Under the pieces are notes generated by a model, which saw nothing but the letters and a program-made list of their open reading frames with translations, was not told where the DNA came from and made no database searches. Shown in pieces: positions 1 through 8,478 of a stretch of 64,000 nt of DNA. The translations under genes and the position numbers were made by a program. Origin of the DNA: SIG440 sp045591035 (GTDB lineage Bacteria > Bacillota > Clostridia > Monoglobales > Monoglobaceae); the NCBI GenBank assembly GCA_045591035.1, contig JAZNSG010000027.1, positions 23,249 to 87,248 of the forward strand, given 5' to 3'. How positions within the stretch are numbered: the stretch's first letter is position 1; each line of letters begins with the position of its first letter.

Positions 1-269
1 TTTGCCTTGGATATATTGCATGTATCCTTTATTTCTTTTCTCCAATCTTGACATTCTTTCTTTTGCGTCCACCTTTGGAGTTTTTCTTAAACATCATACG
101 AAACACTGTAACAACCTTTGGTCAAAACAAATATACTCTTCAAGTCCCCGATGAAAAACTTAACATTTTGCTGTTGGTGACCTACATCCTTTCCGCACTC
201 GCTATTTACTTGACAACAAAAGCATTATATGACCACATAACCGAAAAAGAGCTCTCAGACGAAAGTTAA
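1..269 (+). CDS. C-terminal part of a membrane protein (cut by window edge)
   Basis: An open frame enters from the left edge (codons start at base 3) and stops with TAA at 267-269, so only about 88 C-terminal residues are visible. They are very hydrophobic: one probable membrane segment right at the edge and a second near the C-terminus (around LLLVTYILSALAIYLTT), followed by a short charged tail ending ELSDES. An intrinsic terminator follows within a few bases, which supports a real gene end. The first possible start inside the window (TTG at 48) has no ribosome site, so I treat it as internal. The family is not recognised. Confidence 0.5.
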   Translation, partial: CLGYIACILYFFSPILTFFLLRPPLEFFLNIIRNTVTTFGQNKYTLQVPDEKLNILLLVTYILSALAIYLTTKALYDHITEKELSDES

Positions 270-308
270 AAAGACTGGTTGAAACAAAATTTGTTTTAAC
301 CAGTCTTT
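270..308. terminator. bidirectional intrinsic terminator
   Basis: Perfect 11-bp stem AAAGACTGGTT / AACCAGTCTTT with A-rich and T-rich flanks. It lies between two convergent genes, the partial membrane protein and murD, and can end both. Confidence 0.8.
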
Positions 309-317
309 GTTTATATT

Positions 318-1679
318 TTAAAATTCATTAACTATCTTCTTAAAAGTGTTCCCTCGTTCCTCAAAGTTCTTAAACAAATCAAAGCTTGCACACGCGGGTG
401 AAAGAATTACTATATCTCCATTTTCTGCACAGCTTCTTGCTCGTTCAACGGCTGCCCTGAAGCAATTCTCACGATAAATCGGAAGTCCGTTAAAGTTTGA
501 AGCATCTTTCACGGATTTTTCAATCTTTTCAGAGGTAACACCAACCAGCACAAGAGCCTTTGTCTTTTCGTTTACAACCTTTCCAAACTCATCAAAAGGA
601 ATCTTTTTATCATATCCACCGGCAATCAAAATCACTTTTTGCTTAAAGGATGAAAGACCGGCAGTTGTACGTGCGGGACTACTTGCGATAGAATCGTTAT
701 AATATTTAACGCCGTCAAGTTCCCGCACAAGTTCAATTCTGTGGGCAACACCGCCAAAGCTTTTTGCTACTTTTTTTATGGTATCAACCGACACATAATC
801 CCAAACAGCAGCCAACGCCGCCATATAGTTTTCCACATTATGCATTCCCGGAATTTTAATATCGTGAATACTCATTATCTCTGTTTCGCCGTAATATATT
901 TTCTCATTTTCAAGATGCACAAGAGCGGACCCTTCAGAAGAGAAGGAACGGCTTTCGCCCTTTGCAGTCTTGCCCATTTCACGGGTAATCTCATTTGAAG
1001 AATTTGTCACCAGGATATCCGTTTCGGACTGATAATCAAAAATAGCCCGTTTTGAGTCTATGTATTCCCCGAAATCCTTGTGCCAATCAAGATGATTAGG
1101 TGTAACATTTGTAACAACAGCTATATGAGGGCTTGGTTTCATAGAGAAAAGCTGAAAACTTGAGAGTTCCAAAACAGCTTTATCTGTTGGCTTAATATTC
1201 TCTAATTCAGAAACAAGCGGTTTGCCTATGTTGCCACCTATATGGCACACATAACCCTGTGCTTTTAACAGTTCACCTATAAGCGTAGTGGTGGTTGTTT
1301 TTCCGTCACTGCCTGTTACTGCAATGATTTCACAAGGGCAAAGCCTGAAAAAGAGCTCCATTTCAGAGGTAACTTCTATCCCGCATTCTCTTGCCTGGAT
1401 AAGTTCCGGGACATCTCCGCGAAGACCCGGGGTTTTGAATATTACTTTTGTTCCCTGGGGAATATTTTTAAGATATTCTTCTCCCAGCACAAACTCTACC
1501 CCGGCAGCCTTAAGTTCATCATAAACCTTCCCAAGGCTCTCCGCATCCTTTTTATCGTGTGCCGTCACAACCGCACCATTTTTGAGCAAAAATTTTATGA
1601 GGGGAACATTACTCACTCCCACACCTATTACAGATATTTTTTCATTTTTTATTGAAGCTTTATACTCGGTTAATGTCAT
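318..1679 (-). CDS. murD: UDP-N-acetylmuramoyl-L-alanine--D-glutamate ligase MurD
   Basis: Cytoplasmic peptidoglycan precursor enzyme that adds D-glutamate to UDP-MurNAc-L-Ala using ATP. At 453 residues it has the normal family length. The N-terminal nucleotide-binding fold begins with VIGVGVSN; the Mur ligase ATP loop GSDGKTTTT lies near residue 120; ELSSFQL and TPNHLDWH are conserved central-domain motifs; the C-terminal domain carries YNDSIASSP and SPACASFDLF. The ATG follows an AGGAAAA ribosome site. It lies downstream of ispH-rpsA in the same direction, but two terminator-like hairpins separate them, so it probably has only read-through or its own weak transcription. Confidence 0.95.
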   Translation of the reverse strand: MTLTEYKASIKNEKISVIGVGVSNVPLIKFLLKNGAVVTAHDKKDAESLGKVYDELKAAGVEFVLGEEYLKNIPQGTKVIFKTPGLRGDVPELIQARECGIEVTSEMELFFRLCPCEIIAVTGSDGKTTTTTLIGELLKAQGYVCHIGGNIGKPLVSELENIKPTDKAVLELSSFQLFSMKPSPHIAVVTNVTPNHLDWHKDFGEYIDSKRAIFDYQSETDILVTNSSNEITREMGKTAKGESRSFSSEGSALVHLENEKIYYGETEIMSIHDIKIPGMHNVENYMAALAAVWDYVSVDTIKKVAKSFGGVAHRIELVRELDGVKYYNDSIASSPARTTAGLSSFKQKVILIAGGYDKKIPFDEFGKVVNEKTKALVLVGVTSEKIEKSVKDASNFNGLPIYRENCFRAAVERARSCAENGDIVILSPACASFDLFKNFEERGNTFKKIVNEF

Positions 1680-1699
1680 TGGATTTTCCTGCCTTTCTT

Positions 1700-1752
1700 A
1701 AAGACTTTTCAAAAAACTCCTGACTTTTCAGGGGATTTTTGAAAAAACTTTT
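1700..1752 (-). terminator. long hairpin with intrinsic-terminator core before murD
   Basis: On the minus strand the core CCTGA-AAAG-TCAGG is followed by AGTTTTTTG. The stem can extend outward through A/T-rich arms to about 24 bp. It is the second hairpin between ispH-rpsA and murD, only 20 bases from the murD start, so it may act as an attenuator for murD. Confidence 0.55.
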
Positions 1753-1763
1753 AAATGTTAAAT

Positions 1764-1785
1764 GGGAGGGCACATAGGCCCTCCC
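1764..1785 (-). terminator. terminator hairpin after ispH-rpsA
   Basis: Perfect 8-bp GC-rich stem GGGAGGGC / GCCCTCCC with a 6-base loop, 32 bases after the ispH-rpsA stop codon. The tract after it is A/T-rich but not a clean U-run. Confidence 0.65.
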
Positions 1786-1816
1786 CTATATAATATCTTA
1801 TGAATATTATATTTAA

Positions 1817-4087
1817 CTATTCAGCGTCGAGAATGTCACCCAATGTAAAGGAACCTTCTTCTGTGTATGACTCGTCTGCGGGTTCTTCTTCAACCTTTTC
1901 AGTTTCTGCAACATAATCAGGAAGGAGTACCTTTCTCGAAAGACCAATCTGCTTTGTGTCATGGTTGATTTCAACAACCTTAACTTCAACCTCATCACCA
2001 ATATTAAGAGCATCAGATGGTTTATCTATTCTGGTGTTTGCAATCTGAGAAATGTGAATCAAACCATCAACAAAAGGAGCAACTTCAGCAAATGCACCAA
2101 AGGGAAGGATGCGAACAACCTTACACTTTATTGTGTCACCAACATTAAGGTCCTTTGTAGCCTGATACCAGGGGCTGTCTTCTTCCTTCTTGTGACCCAA
2201 AGAAATCTTCTTTGTTTCGTCGTTAATATCCTTGATATAAACTTCGATTTCATCACCCTCGTTTATAACCTCGGAAGGATGCTTGATTCTCTTCCATGAA
2301 AGCTCAGAAATATGAACAAGACCGTCTACGCCGCCCAAATCAACAAATGCGCCAAAGGGCATAATTGACTTAACAATACCCTTATATGATTTGCCAACTT
2401 CAGCACCTGCCCAGAAAGCAGCCTCTTTAACTTCCTTAAGCTCTTTAACAAGAGAAATTCTGTTCTTTTCCTTGTTCATTTCTTCGATATATACTTCAAT
2501 AGTGTCACCAACCTTAACCACTTCAGACGGATGTCCGATGCGAACATTTGAAAGCTCTGAAATGCGAATAAGACCATCAACGCCGCCCAAGTCAACGAAT
2601 GCACCGAAATCTGTCAAAGATTTAACTGTACCTGTGTACTTTTTCTTAAGTTCAGCACTTGCCCAGAACTCTTCAGCCAATTTAGCTCTCTGTTCTTTAG
2701 CAACAGCCTTTATAGAACCTACTATTCTAAGTCTTCCACGTCTGTCCTGGTCCATCTTAATAATCTTGAATGAAACCTCTGTATTGAGAAGTGCACCCAA
2801 ATCTTCAACATATCTTTCTGCAGCTTCGGATGCAGGGATAAACACTCTTACACCCTTAGCAATGGTAACTACGCCGCCTTTGATAATCTCAACAATTCTG
2901 CCGTTTAAAACAGTGTTGTTTTCAAAGTCTGCACGAAGTTCCTGCAAACCCTTGTCTGCATCAATCTTCTTCTTGGAGAGAGTAACAACGCCGTCACGGT
3001 CTGAAACATGAATAACAAACACATCCACTTCATCGCCGATACTTACCAAATCCTTAAGTTCAGCCGATGCATCATTTGTCATTTCGTTGAAAGGAATAAC
3101 GCCGTCGTACTTGCCGTCAATGTCTACCTGGACCTCTGTAGGGGTGATACCGATAACTACACCTTTAACAATGTTTCCTGTTGTTAAGGGCTTTAAAGTT
3201 TCTTCGAGCGCCTCTGCAAAGTTCATTTCATTTGTAATTTCCGCCATGGTTAATTTTGCCTCCTTGATTACCTTATCCGGAGTGGATGCTCCGGCGGTAA
3301 TGCCTACTTTTTTTATATTATTATTTTTAAATAAATGGACAAGTCCATCTAATTCTTTTTCGTTTTCAAGTTTGAAACTGTTTTCACAAACCTCACGACA
3401 TATTTCATAAAGCTTTTCTGTGTTTGAACTGTCTTTCCCTCCAAACACCAGCATAACGTCACATTCCTCAGCTAGTTTTTTTGCCGCAAGTTGTCTTTCT
3501 TCAGTTGCACTACATATTGTATCAAAAAATTTCGCATTTGTAAAATACTTTTTTAAAATTTTTTCAAATTTTTTTGATTTTTCTTGTCTTAAAGTGGTTT
3601 GCGTCACCATACTGATAGGAGTTTGCGGCGAATCCTGCAAAAGTTTGTCACAATCTTCATCACTGCCCAGAATATAAGCCGAGTCATCACACCAGCCATT
3701 TATCCCCTTTACCTCAGGATGATTTTTGTCACCGGCTATTACTATCTGTCTGCCCTGAGAATGCTCCTCGTGGACAATTTTGTGAATCCTTTTCACAAAA
3801 GGACATGTAGCATCAATAACATCACAGTTTTTTGTTATCAGATGTTCATATTCTTTTTGAGAAATTCCATGCGCCCTGATAATTACAGTACTGTTCTTTG
3901 GAATATCATCAAGAGATTCCGCACACTTAACATTCAGTTTCTCAAGCTCTGCTATCACATCACAATTATGAATAAGCTTACCATAGGTGTATATATTCTC
4001 TTTTTTCCGTGCAGTATCATAAGCAATTTTGACTGCACGGTCAACGCCAAAACAAAATCCTGCTTTTTCGGCAATTTTAATTTCCAT
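1817..4087 (-). CDS. ispH: IspH (HMBPP reductase) fused to ribosomal protein S1
   Basis: Bifunctional fusion of 756 residues, known from many Clostridia. Residues 1-280 are 4-hydroxy-3-methylbut-2-enyl diphosphate reductase, the last step of the MEP isoprenoid pathway. The three iron-sulfur cysteines are C12 (GFCFGV), C95 (DATCPF) and C192 (TICSAT), and the substrate histidines occur in LIHN, RAHG and KNHPEV. From about residue 300 there are five S1 RNA-binding repeats; repeats 3 and 4 have the cleanest GAFVDLGGVDGL-HISELS signatures. The acidic tail is typical of S1. The start overlaps the end of plsC by 11 bases, so translation is probably coupled. The S1 part helps mRNA binding; whether the two halves cooperate is unknown. 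Confidence 0.95.
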   Translation of the reverse strand: MEIKIAEKAGFCFGVDRAVKIAYDTARKKENIYTYGKLIHNCDVIAELEKLNVKCAESLDDIPKNSTVIIRAHGISQKEYEHLITKNCDVIDATCPFVKRIHKIVHEEHSQGRQIVIAGDKNHPEVKGINGWCDDSAYILGSDEDCDKLLQDSPQTPISMVTQTTLRQEKSKKFEKILKKYFTNAKFFDTICSATEERQLAAKKLAEECDVMLVFGGKDSSNTEKLYEICREVCENSFKLENEKELDGLVHLFKNNNIKKVGITAGASTPDKVIKEAKLTMAEITNEMNFAEALEETLKPLTTGNIVKGVVIGITPTEVQVDIDGKYDGVIPFNEMTNDASAELKDLVSIGDEVDVFVIHVSDRDGVVTLSKKKIDADKGLQELRADFENNTVLNGRIVEIIKGGVVTIAKGVRVFIPASEAAERYVEDLGALLNTEVSFKIIKMDQDRRGRLRIVGSIKAVAKEQRAKLAEEFWASAELKKKYTGTVKSLTDFGAFVDLGGVDGLIRISELSNVRIGHPSEVVKVGDTIEVYIEEMNKEKNRISLVKELKEVKEAAFWAGAEVGKSYKGIVKSIMPFGAFVDLGGVDGLVHISELSWKRIKHPSEVINEGDEIEVYIKDINDETKKISLGHKKEEDSPWYQATKDLNVGDTIKCKVVRILPFGAFAEVAPFVDGLIHISQIANTRIDKPSDALNIGDEVEVKVVEINHDTKQIGLSRKVLLPDYVAETEKVEEEPADESYTEEGSFTLGDILDAE

Positions 4088-4676
4088 ACGTTTTTGCTCC
4101 TGCGAGTTCTGCTATTTTAGTCATAAGAACTCCATTTGTAAGCCCCTGCAAATCTTCAGCAGTCAGGCGTTTACCCTTGTATTCTGTCAAATCTATGTAG
4201 TTTCCTATTCTGACTTTTATGCCCTTTCTGAATTTATAGGCTGTTTCTATACCAATTGGCAATATTCCTGCCCCGGCTTTAGCAGCAATCATCACCGCTC
4301 CACTCTTTCCCTCGCCCAAAACACCTCTTGTTCTGACTCTGGTGCCCTCGGGAAAAATCACCAGATTTTTTCCGTCCTTAAGGAGATTCATAGCCGTCCT
4401 GACAGCACCGATATCTCCGCTTCTGGTAACAGGGAACGCTCCGAAAGCCCTGATTACCTGAGAAACCACCGGCACCTTAAAAAGTGATGCCTTTGCCATA
4501 TATGTCATATCTACCGGCAAAAAAGCTGCGATAAGTGGCGGGTCAAAGTTGCTCATATGGTTTGGAGCAACAAGAAAATTTTGATTTTGAGGGATGTTTT
4601 CTGTCCCCAAAATCTCAATTTTGCCAAAAACCAATTTATAAAAACCCCTGACAACCGCTAAAACAAACTTCTTCAT
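4077..4676 (-). CDS. plsC: 1-acyl-sn-glycerol-3-phosphate acyltransferase
   Basis: Membrane-associated enzyme that acylates lysophosphatidic acid to phosphatidic acid in phospholipid synthesis. At 199 residues it is typical of short PlsC. The catalytic HX4D box is H40-MSNF-D45 and the glycerol-phosphate binding motif FPEGTR lies near residue 110. An N-terminal hydrophobic stretch should anchor it. It starts two bases after cmk ends and overlaps ispH-rpsA, giving the tight cmk-plsC-ispH order common in Clostridia. Confidence 0.92.
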   Translation of the reverse strand: MKKFVLAVVRGFYKLVFGKIEILGTENIPQNQNFLVAPNHMSNFDPPLIAAFLPVDMTYMAKASLFKVPVVSQVIRAFGAFPVTRSGDIGAVRTAMNLLKDGKNLVIFPEGTRVRTRGVLGEGKSGAVMIAAKAGAGILPIGIETAYKFRKGIKVRIGNYIDLTEYKGKRLTAEDLQGLTNGVLMTKIAELAGAKTYGN

Positions 4677-4678
4677 CT

Positions 4679-5353
4679 TTATTTCTTCCCTTTTCTTATC
4701 AAATCCAAAATAATTTCTACTGATTCTTCAAGGCTATTTCCCGTAGTATCAACAAGTATGGAATCTTCAGCCGGTTTAAGAGGAGCAATTTCACGCTGGG
4801 AATCGTTTTTGTCACGATACTCCATATCCGCCTTTACCTCATCAAAAGTACACTCAACGCCCTTTTCCTGAAGCTCACGGTATCTTCTCATGGCACGTTC
4901 ATCAACAGATGCTGTCAGAAAAATTTTAAGCTGGGCATCGGGAAGTACAACCGTTCCGATATCTCTGCCATCCATTATCACATCATTCTTTTCAGCAATG
5001 CTACGCTGAAGGTCAAGGAGTTTGGTCCTTACCGCTCCGATTCGTGACACATTCGAAGCAGCAACCGACATTTCAGGGAGTCGGATTTCTTCGGATACAT
5101 CCTCGCCATTCAAAAATACCGACTGTCCCTTTTCTGAATGGGCAATGTCTACATTCACCGATGGCAGAAGCTTCACAACACCCTTTATATCCTTGTCGTG
5201 GTCAATCCCCGCACGGACTGCCGCAAGACCGACAGCACGATAAAGAGCCCCTGTATCAATATACACAAACTTCATTTTTTTTGCTGCAAGTTTTGCAATA
5301 GTACTTTTCCCGGCCCCTGCAGGACCATCTATGGCTATCTTAAATGTAGACAT
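4679..5353 (-). CDS. cmk: (d)CMP kinase
   Basis: Cytidylate kinase, which phosphorylates CMP and dCMP with ATP for pyrimidine nucleotide supply. Length is 224 residues. The P-loop GPAGAGKST spans residues 10-18, YIDTGALYRA follows, and MDGRDIGTVVLP and the lid region ERAMRRYRELQEKG are present. A GAGAGAGG ribosome site precedes the ATG. First gene of the tight cmk-plsC-ispH unit. Confidence 0.95.
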   Translation of the reverse strand: MSTFKIAIDGPAGAGKSTIAKLAAKKMKFVYIDTGALYRAVGLAAVRAGIDHDKDIKGVVKLLPSVNVDIAHSEKGQSVFLNGEDVSEEIRLPEMSVAASNVSRIGAVRTKLLDLQRSIAEKNDVIMDGRDIGTVVLPDAQLKIFLTASVDERAMRRYRELQEKGVECTFDEVKADMEYRDKNDSQREIAPLKPAEDSILVDTTGNSLEESVEIILDLIRKGKK

Positions 5354-5375
5354 AAAATACCTCTCTCTAATAAAG

Positions 5376-5648
5376 TTATTTTTCTAATTCGTTTTTAAGC
5401 TCATTTATTTTTTCATTCAGGCTATCAATTGCACGACATTTTTCCTCGATATACTCAGAGACATTTCTGTCTTCTTTGTAACCTGCATAAACCTCATATC
5501 CCAACTCTTTGCAATGCTTCTCAATTTCATTTTTCAAATCAAAAATGGAATACTTAACCTTTGAATCACTAACAATCTCACCTGTCTTTTTGGCAACAAC
5601 ATTAAATGTATTTTCGGCTGCCTTTTTAAGATTTTCTACAAACTTCAT
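5376..5648 (-). CDS. small helical protein of unknown function
   Basis: About 90 residues, charged and strongly helical, beginning MKFVENLKKAAENTFNVV and ending in a coiled-coil-like run (INELKNELEK). It resembles the many short clostridial proteins with an amphipathic N-terminal helix, but it lacks the zinc ribbon some of them carry. I chose the ATG at 5648 because GGAG lies 9 bases upstream; a longer frame reaching 5723 has no ribosome site. It sits between ychF and cmk in the same direction. Function not known. Confidence 0.7.
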   Translation of the reverse strand: MKFVENLKKAAENTFNVVAKKTGEIVSDSKVKYSIFDLKNEIEKHCKELGYEVYAGYKEDRNVSEYIEEKCRAIDSLNEKINELKNELEK

Positions 5649-5715
5649 ATAAAATATCTCCATTCTGTCTGCTAAATATACTTTATCATTTTGCAGCAGA
5701 CTTGCAAAATTATTT

Positions 5716-6813
5716 TTAAACATTAAATCTAAAAAGAATTATATCCCCATCCTGAACAACATATTCCTTGCCCTCGCTTCTTACAAGGCCTTTTTCCTTT
5801 GCAGCGTTCATGCTGCCGTTTTCCATAAGAGCCGTATACGCAACAACCTCGGCACGAATAAAGCCCCTTTCAAAATCCGTATGTATCTTACCCGCCGCCT
5901 GAGGTGCTTTCATTCCTTTTGTAATGGTCCAGGCTCTTACCTCCGGCTTCCCTGCTGTGAGATAGCTAATAAGACCAAGAAGCTTGTAACTTGCCTTAAT
6001 AAGCTTATCAAGTCCTGATTCGGTTGCTCCAAGCTCTTCGAGGAACATCTGTTTTTCGTCTTTGTCAAGCTCCGCAATCTCCTCTTCAATCCTGGCAGAA
6101 ACAACCATTACTTCAGACTTTTCACTTGCAGCAAAATCCGCAATTTTTTTAACATATTGATTCTCATCAAAAGGCTTTGCATAATCAACCTCTGCCACAT
6201 TTGCAGCGTATATGACAGGCTTAAGACTAAGCAATGATACTTCTTTGAGCATTTCCTTTTCTTCATCGGTAAAGTCAAGTGCTCTGGCAGAAACACCCTT
6301 TTCCAGTTTTTCACACAAACCTTCAAGGAAATCAATTTCAACCTGAAACTTTTTATCCCCGCCTTTGAGCTGTTTTTTAAGTCTGTCGATTCTTCTTGCT
6401 ATAATTTCAAGGTCAGAGAAGATAAGTTCGAAGTTTATGGTTTCAATATCACGTATAGGGTCAATATTTCCCTCCACGTGAACAATATTCGTATCCTCGA
6501 AAGCACGTACCACGTGAACAATGGCGTCTACCTCGCGGATATTCGACAAAAATTTGTTTCCAAGGCCCTCGCCCTTACTTGCACCTTTTACGAGTCCGGC
6601 GATATCAACAAACTCAATAACCGCAGGGGTAACCTTGTCAGGCTCATACATTTCAGCCAATCTGTCAAGGCGTTCATCGGGCACAGCAACCGTTCCCACA
6701 TTTGGCTCTATCGTACAAAACGGATAGTTCGCCGATTCTGCCCCTGCCTGAGTAATCGCATTAAATAAGGTACTTTTCCCAACATTTGGAAGTCCCACAA
6801 TACCTAGTTTCAT
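5716..6813 (-). CDS. ychF: ribosome-associated ATPase YchF
   Basis: Obg-family P-loop protein that hydrolyses ATP rather than GTP and binds ribosomes; linked to translation and oxidative stress. At 365 residues it has normal length. The G1 loop GLPNVGKST starts at residue 7, DIAGLVKGASKGEGLGNKFL is the G3/switch region, and the altered G4 motif ANVAE replaces NKxD, the hallmark of ATP specificity. A TGS domain is at the C-terminus (VVQDGDIILFRFNV). I chose the ATG at 6813 (MKLGIVG) because GGAG lies 11 bases upstream; the longer frame would start with TTG. A promoter and a 13-bp palindrome lie upstream. Confidence 0.95.
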   Translation of the reverse strand: MKLGIVGLPNVGKSTLFNAITQAGAESANYPFCTIEPNVGTVAVPDERLDRLAEMYEPDKVTPAVIEFVDIAGLVKGASKGEGLGNKFLSNIREVDAIVHVVRAFEDTNIVHVEGNIDPIRDIETINFELIFSDLEIIARRIDRLKKQLKGGDKKFQVEIDFLEGLCEKLEKGVSARALDFTDEEKEMLKEVSLLSLKPVIYAANVAEVDYAKPFDENQYVKKIADFAASEKSEVMVVSARIEEEIAELDKDEKQMFLEELGATESGLDKLIKASYKLLGLISYLTAGKPEVRAWTITKGMKAPQAAGKIHTDFERGFIRAEVVAYTALMENGSMNAAKEKGLVRSEGKEYVVQDGDIILFRFNV

Positions 6814-6887
6814 ATTTTTCAAATCTCCTTTATCTTTCGCGTTTATGGATTATTTTTTCAAGCCCACTCCCACAAGTAAATATCTGT

Positions 6888-6925
6888 AATATGTTATATT
6901 TACAAAACTCCTAATATAACATATT
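6888..6925. promoter_or_regulatory. 13-bp perfect palindrome in ychF leader
   Basis: AATATGTTATATT and AATATAACATATT are perfect inverted copies separated by 12 bases. The repeat starts just downstream of the ychF -10 box, so it lies at the transcription start or in the 5' leader. It could be an operator or an A/T hairpin; the regulator is unknown. Confidence 0.5.
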
Positions 6926-6926
6926 C

Positions 6927-6955
6927 AGTATACCACAATATACCTGATTTAGCAA
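6927..6955 (-). promoter_or_regulatory. probable sigma-A promoter of ychF
   Basis: Minus strand TTGCTA, 17-base spacer, TATACT. Confidence 0.6.
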
Positions 6956-6973
6956 TAGCAATATAAAAATATT

Positions 6974-8437
6974 TTACGCCTTCCCCTCGTTTTTGTTGCT
7001 TTTATTTTCTCTTGAATAAACCGCGTTCCATTTAGCAAATTTGCTCCAATCTCCATTATGAAGTTGGTCTGTTGTAACACGAAAACCCCAGTTATTTTCG
7101 GCTCTGCCCGGAGTGTTCAGTCTTGCATCCGAGCCAAATCCAAAAATATCCTGTATGGGAAAAATAACAATTTTCGAATGACTGGCATAAATTAACCTGA
7201 AAATACTGTCAAAGCATTTATCAAGGTCGTTTCCATAATAGCCACAATAATCAAACAGAATTGACCTATCCTCCTCACTCATTTCCCAAACATACCCCAA
7301 AAGCGTATTATTGTCATGAGTTCCTGTATAAGCAATTGTTCTCTCTTGATAGTTATGGGGTTTGTAAGGATTGTCCTCTTCTCCCGAAAATCCAAACTGA
7401 AAAACCTTCATTCCGTAAAATCCGCTTTGCCGGACCAGCTTCTTTACTTCATCATTAATATTGCCAAGGTCCTCTGCCACAATTGTTTTGTCACCCTGAA
7501 CTTCACGAATTGCATTAACAAACTCCCTGCCCGGGCCTTTTACCCATTTCCCCATTCTTGCATTATCAGCATCAGCCGGAACACTCCAATAAGCTTCAAT
7601 ACCTCTGAAATGGTCTATACGAACTCCATCAAACAGCGAAAACATAAACTTCATTCTTTTTTGCCACCAGAAAAATCCGTCCTTCTTCATTTCATCCCAA
7701 TTATAGACAGGGTTGCCCCACAGCTGTCCGTCTTTGTTGAAGCTATCGGGCGGAACACCCGAAACAGAGATTGGTCTTTCGTCATCATCAAGCATAAACA
7801 AATGCTTATTTGCCCATACATCCGCGCTGTCATAAGAAACATAAAAGGGAATATCCCCCATAATTTTAATATTTTTGCCATTGGCATAACATTTCAGTTC
7901 TGCCCATTGCATAAAGAATTCATACTGTATGAATTTCCACAAAAAAAGAGTTTCCGGGTCAACTTTTCTCTCCGTCCACTCATTCCACGGTTTTTGTCCG
8001 TTGGCAGCTTTATATGCCATAAATTCACAAAATTCTTTAATGTATGAATAACTTTCAACAAATTTTTCAATTTCAGTTCTGTCAACAACGCGTGAGGCGG
8101 CAAGTTTTAACAACGAAAGCCTCTCTTTGCCCAGTCTCTCAAACTCACAACTGCAGGGTTGTTTTTGTATTGAGCTTTTAAGTTCAGACTCGGTTAACAA
8201 GCCTTTATGAAAAAGAGTCTCCAAATCAACAAAATATGGGTTGCCCCCAAATGAGCCCTGGGACTTGTATGGGGAATTATATTCATCGGTGGGGCAAAAG
8301 GGCAAAACCTGCCACCAGGTAAATCCCGACTCAGACAGAATATCTACAAATTCCTTAGCCTGTCTGCCAAAGCTTCCGATTGAAAACTCCCCATTTAACG
8401 AAGAAATGTGCATCAAAACTCCGCTTTCACGACCCAT
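6974..8437 (-). CDS. malQ: 4-alpha-glucanotransferase (amylomaltase)
   Basis: Transfers alpha-1,4-glucan chains between maltooligosaccharides in cytoplasmic glycogen/maltodextrin metabolism. 487 residues, GH77 family. N-terminal GVLMHISSLNGEFSIGSFG and WWQVLPFCPTDEYNSPYKS are family signatures; the catalytic nucleophile is in DGVRIDHFRG, the acid/base in VAEDLGNI, and the third acidic residue in TGTHDNNT. No other glycogen gene is next to it. The nearest upstream gene, the FAD dehydrogenase, ends 41 bases before, so the two may be cotranscribed. Confidence 0.93.
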   Translation of the reverse strand: MGRESGVLMHISSLNGEFSIGSFGRQAKEFVDILSESGFTWWQVLPFCPTDEYNSPYKSQGSFGGNPYFVDLETLFHKGLLTESELKSSIQKQPCSCEFERLGKERLSLLKLAASRVVDRTEIEKFVESYSYIKEFCEFMAYKAANGQKPWNEWTERKVDPETLFLWKFIQYEFFMQWAELKCYANGKNIKIMGDIPFYVSYDSADVWANKHLFMLDDDERPISVSGVPPDSFNKDGQLWGNPVYNWDEMKKDGFFWWQKRMKFMFSLFDGVRIDHFRGIEAYWSVPADADNARMGKWVKGPGREFVNAIREVQGDKTIVAEDLGNINDEVKKLVRQSGFYGMKVFQFGFSGEEDNPYKPHNYQERTIAYTGTHDNNTLLGYVWEMSEEDRSILFDYCGYYGNDLDKCFDSIFRLIYASHSKIVIFPIQDIFGFGSDARLNTPGRAENNWGFRVTTDQLHNGDWSKFAKWNAVYSRENKSNKNEGKA

Positions 8438-8478
8438 TAAATCATTCCTTTCAGAGACAGACTTATTAAAAGCAACCT

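Noticed and set aside
2391..3011. A 206-codon plus-strand frame opposite the S1 repeats
   Set aside because: It is the reverse shadow of the ispH-rpsA gene, serine/threonine-rich, has no ribosome site and matches no family.
7316..8047. A 243-codon plus-strand frame opposite malQ
   Set aside because: Antisense shadow of a clear GH77 gene, with no start signal and low-complexity composition.
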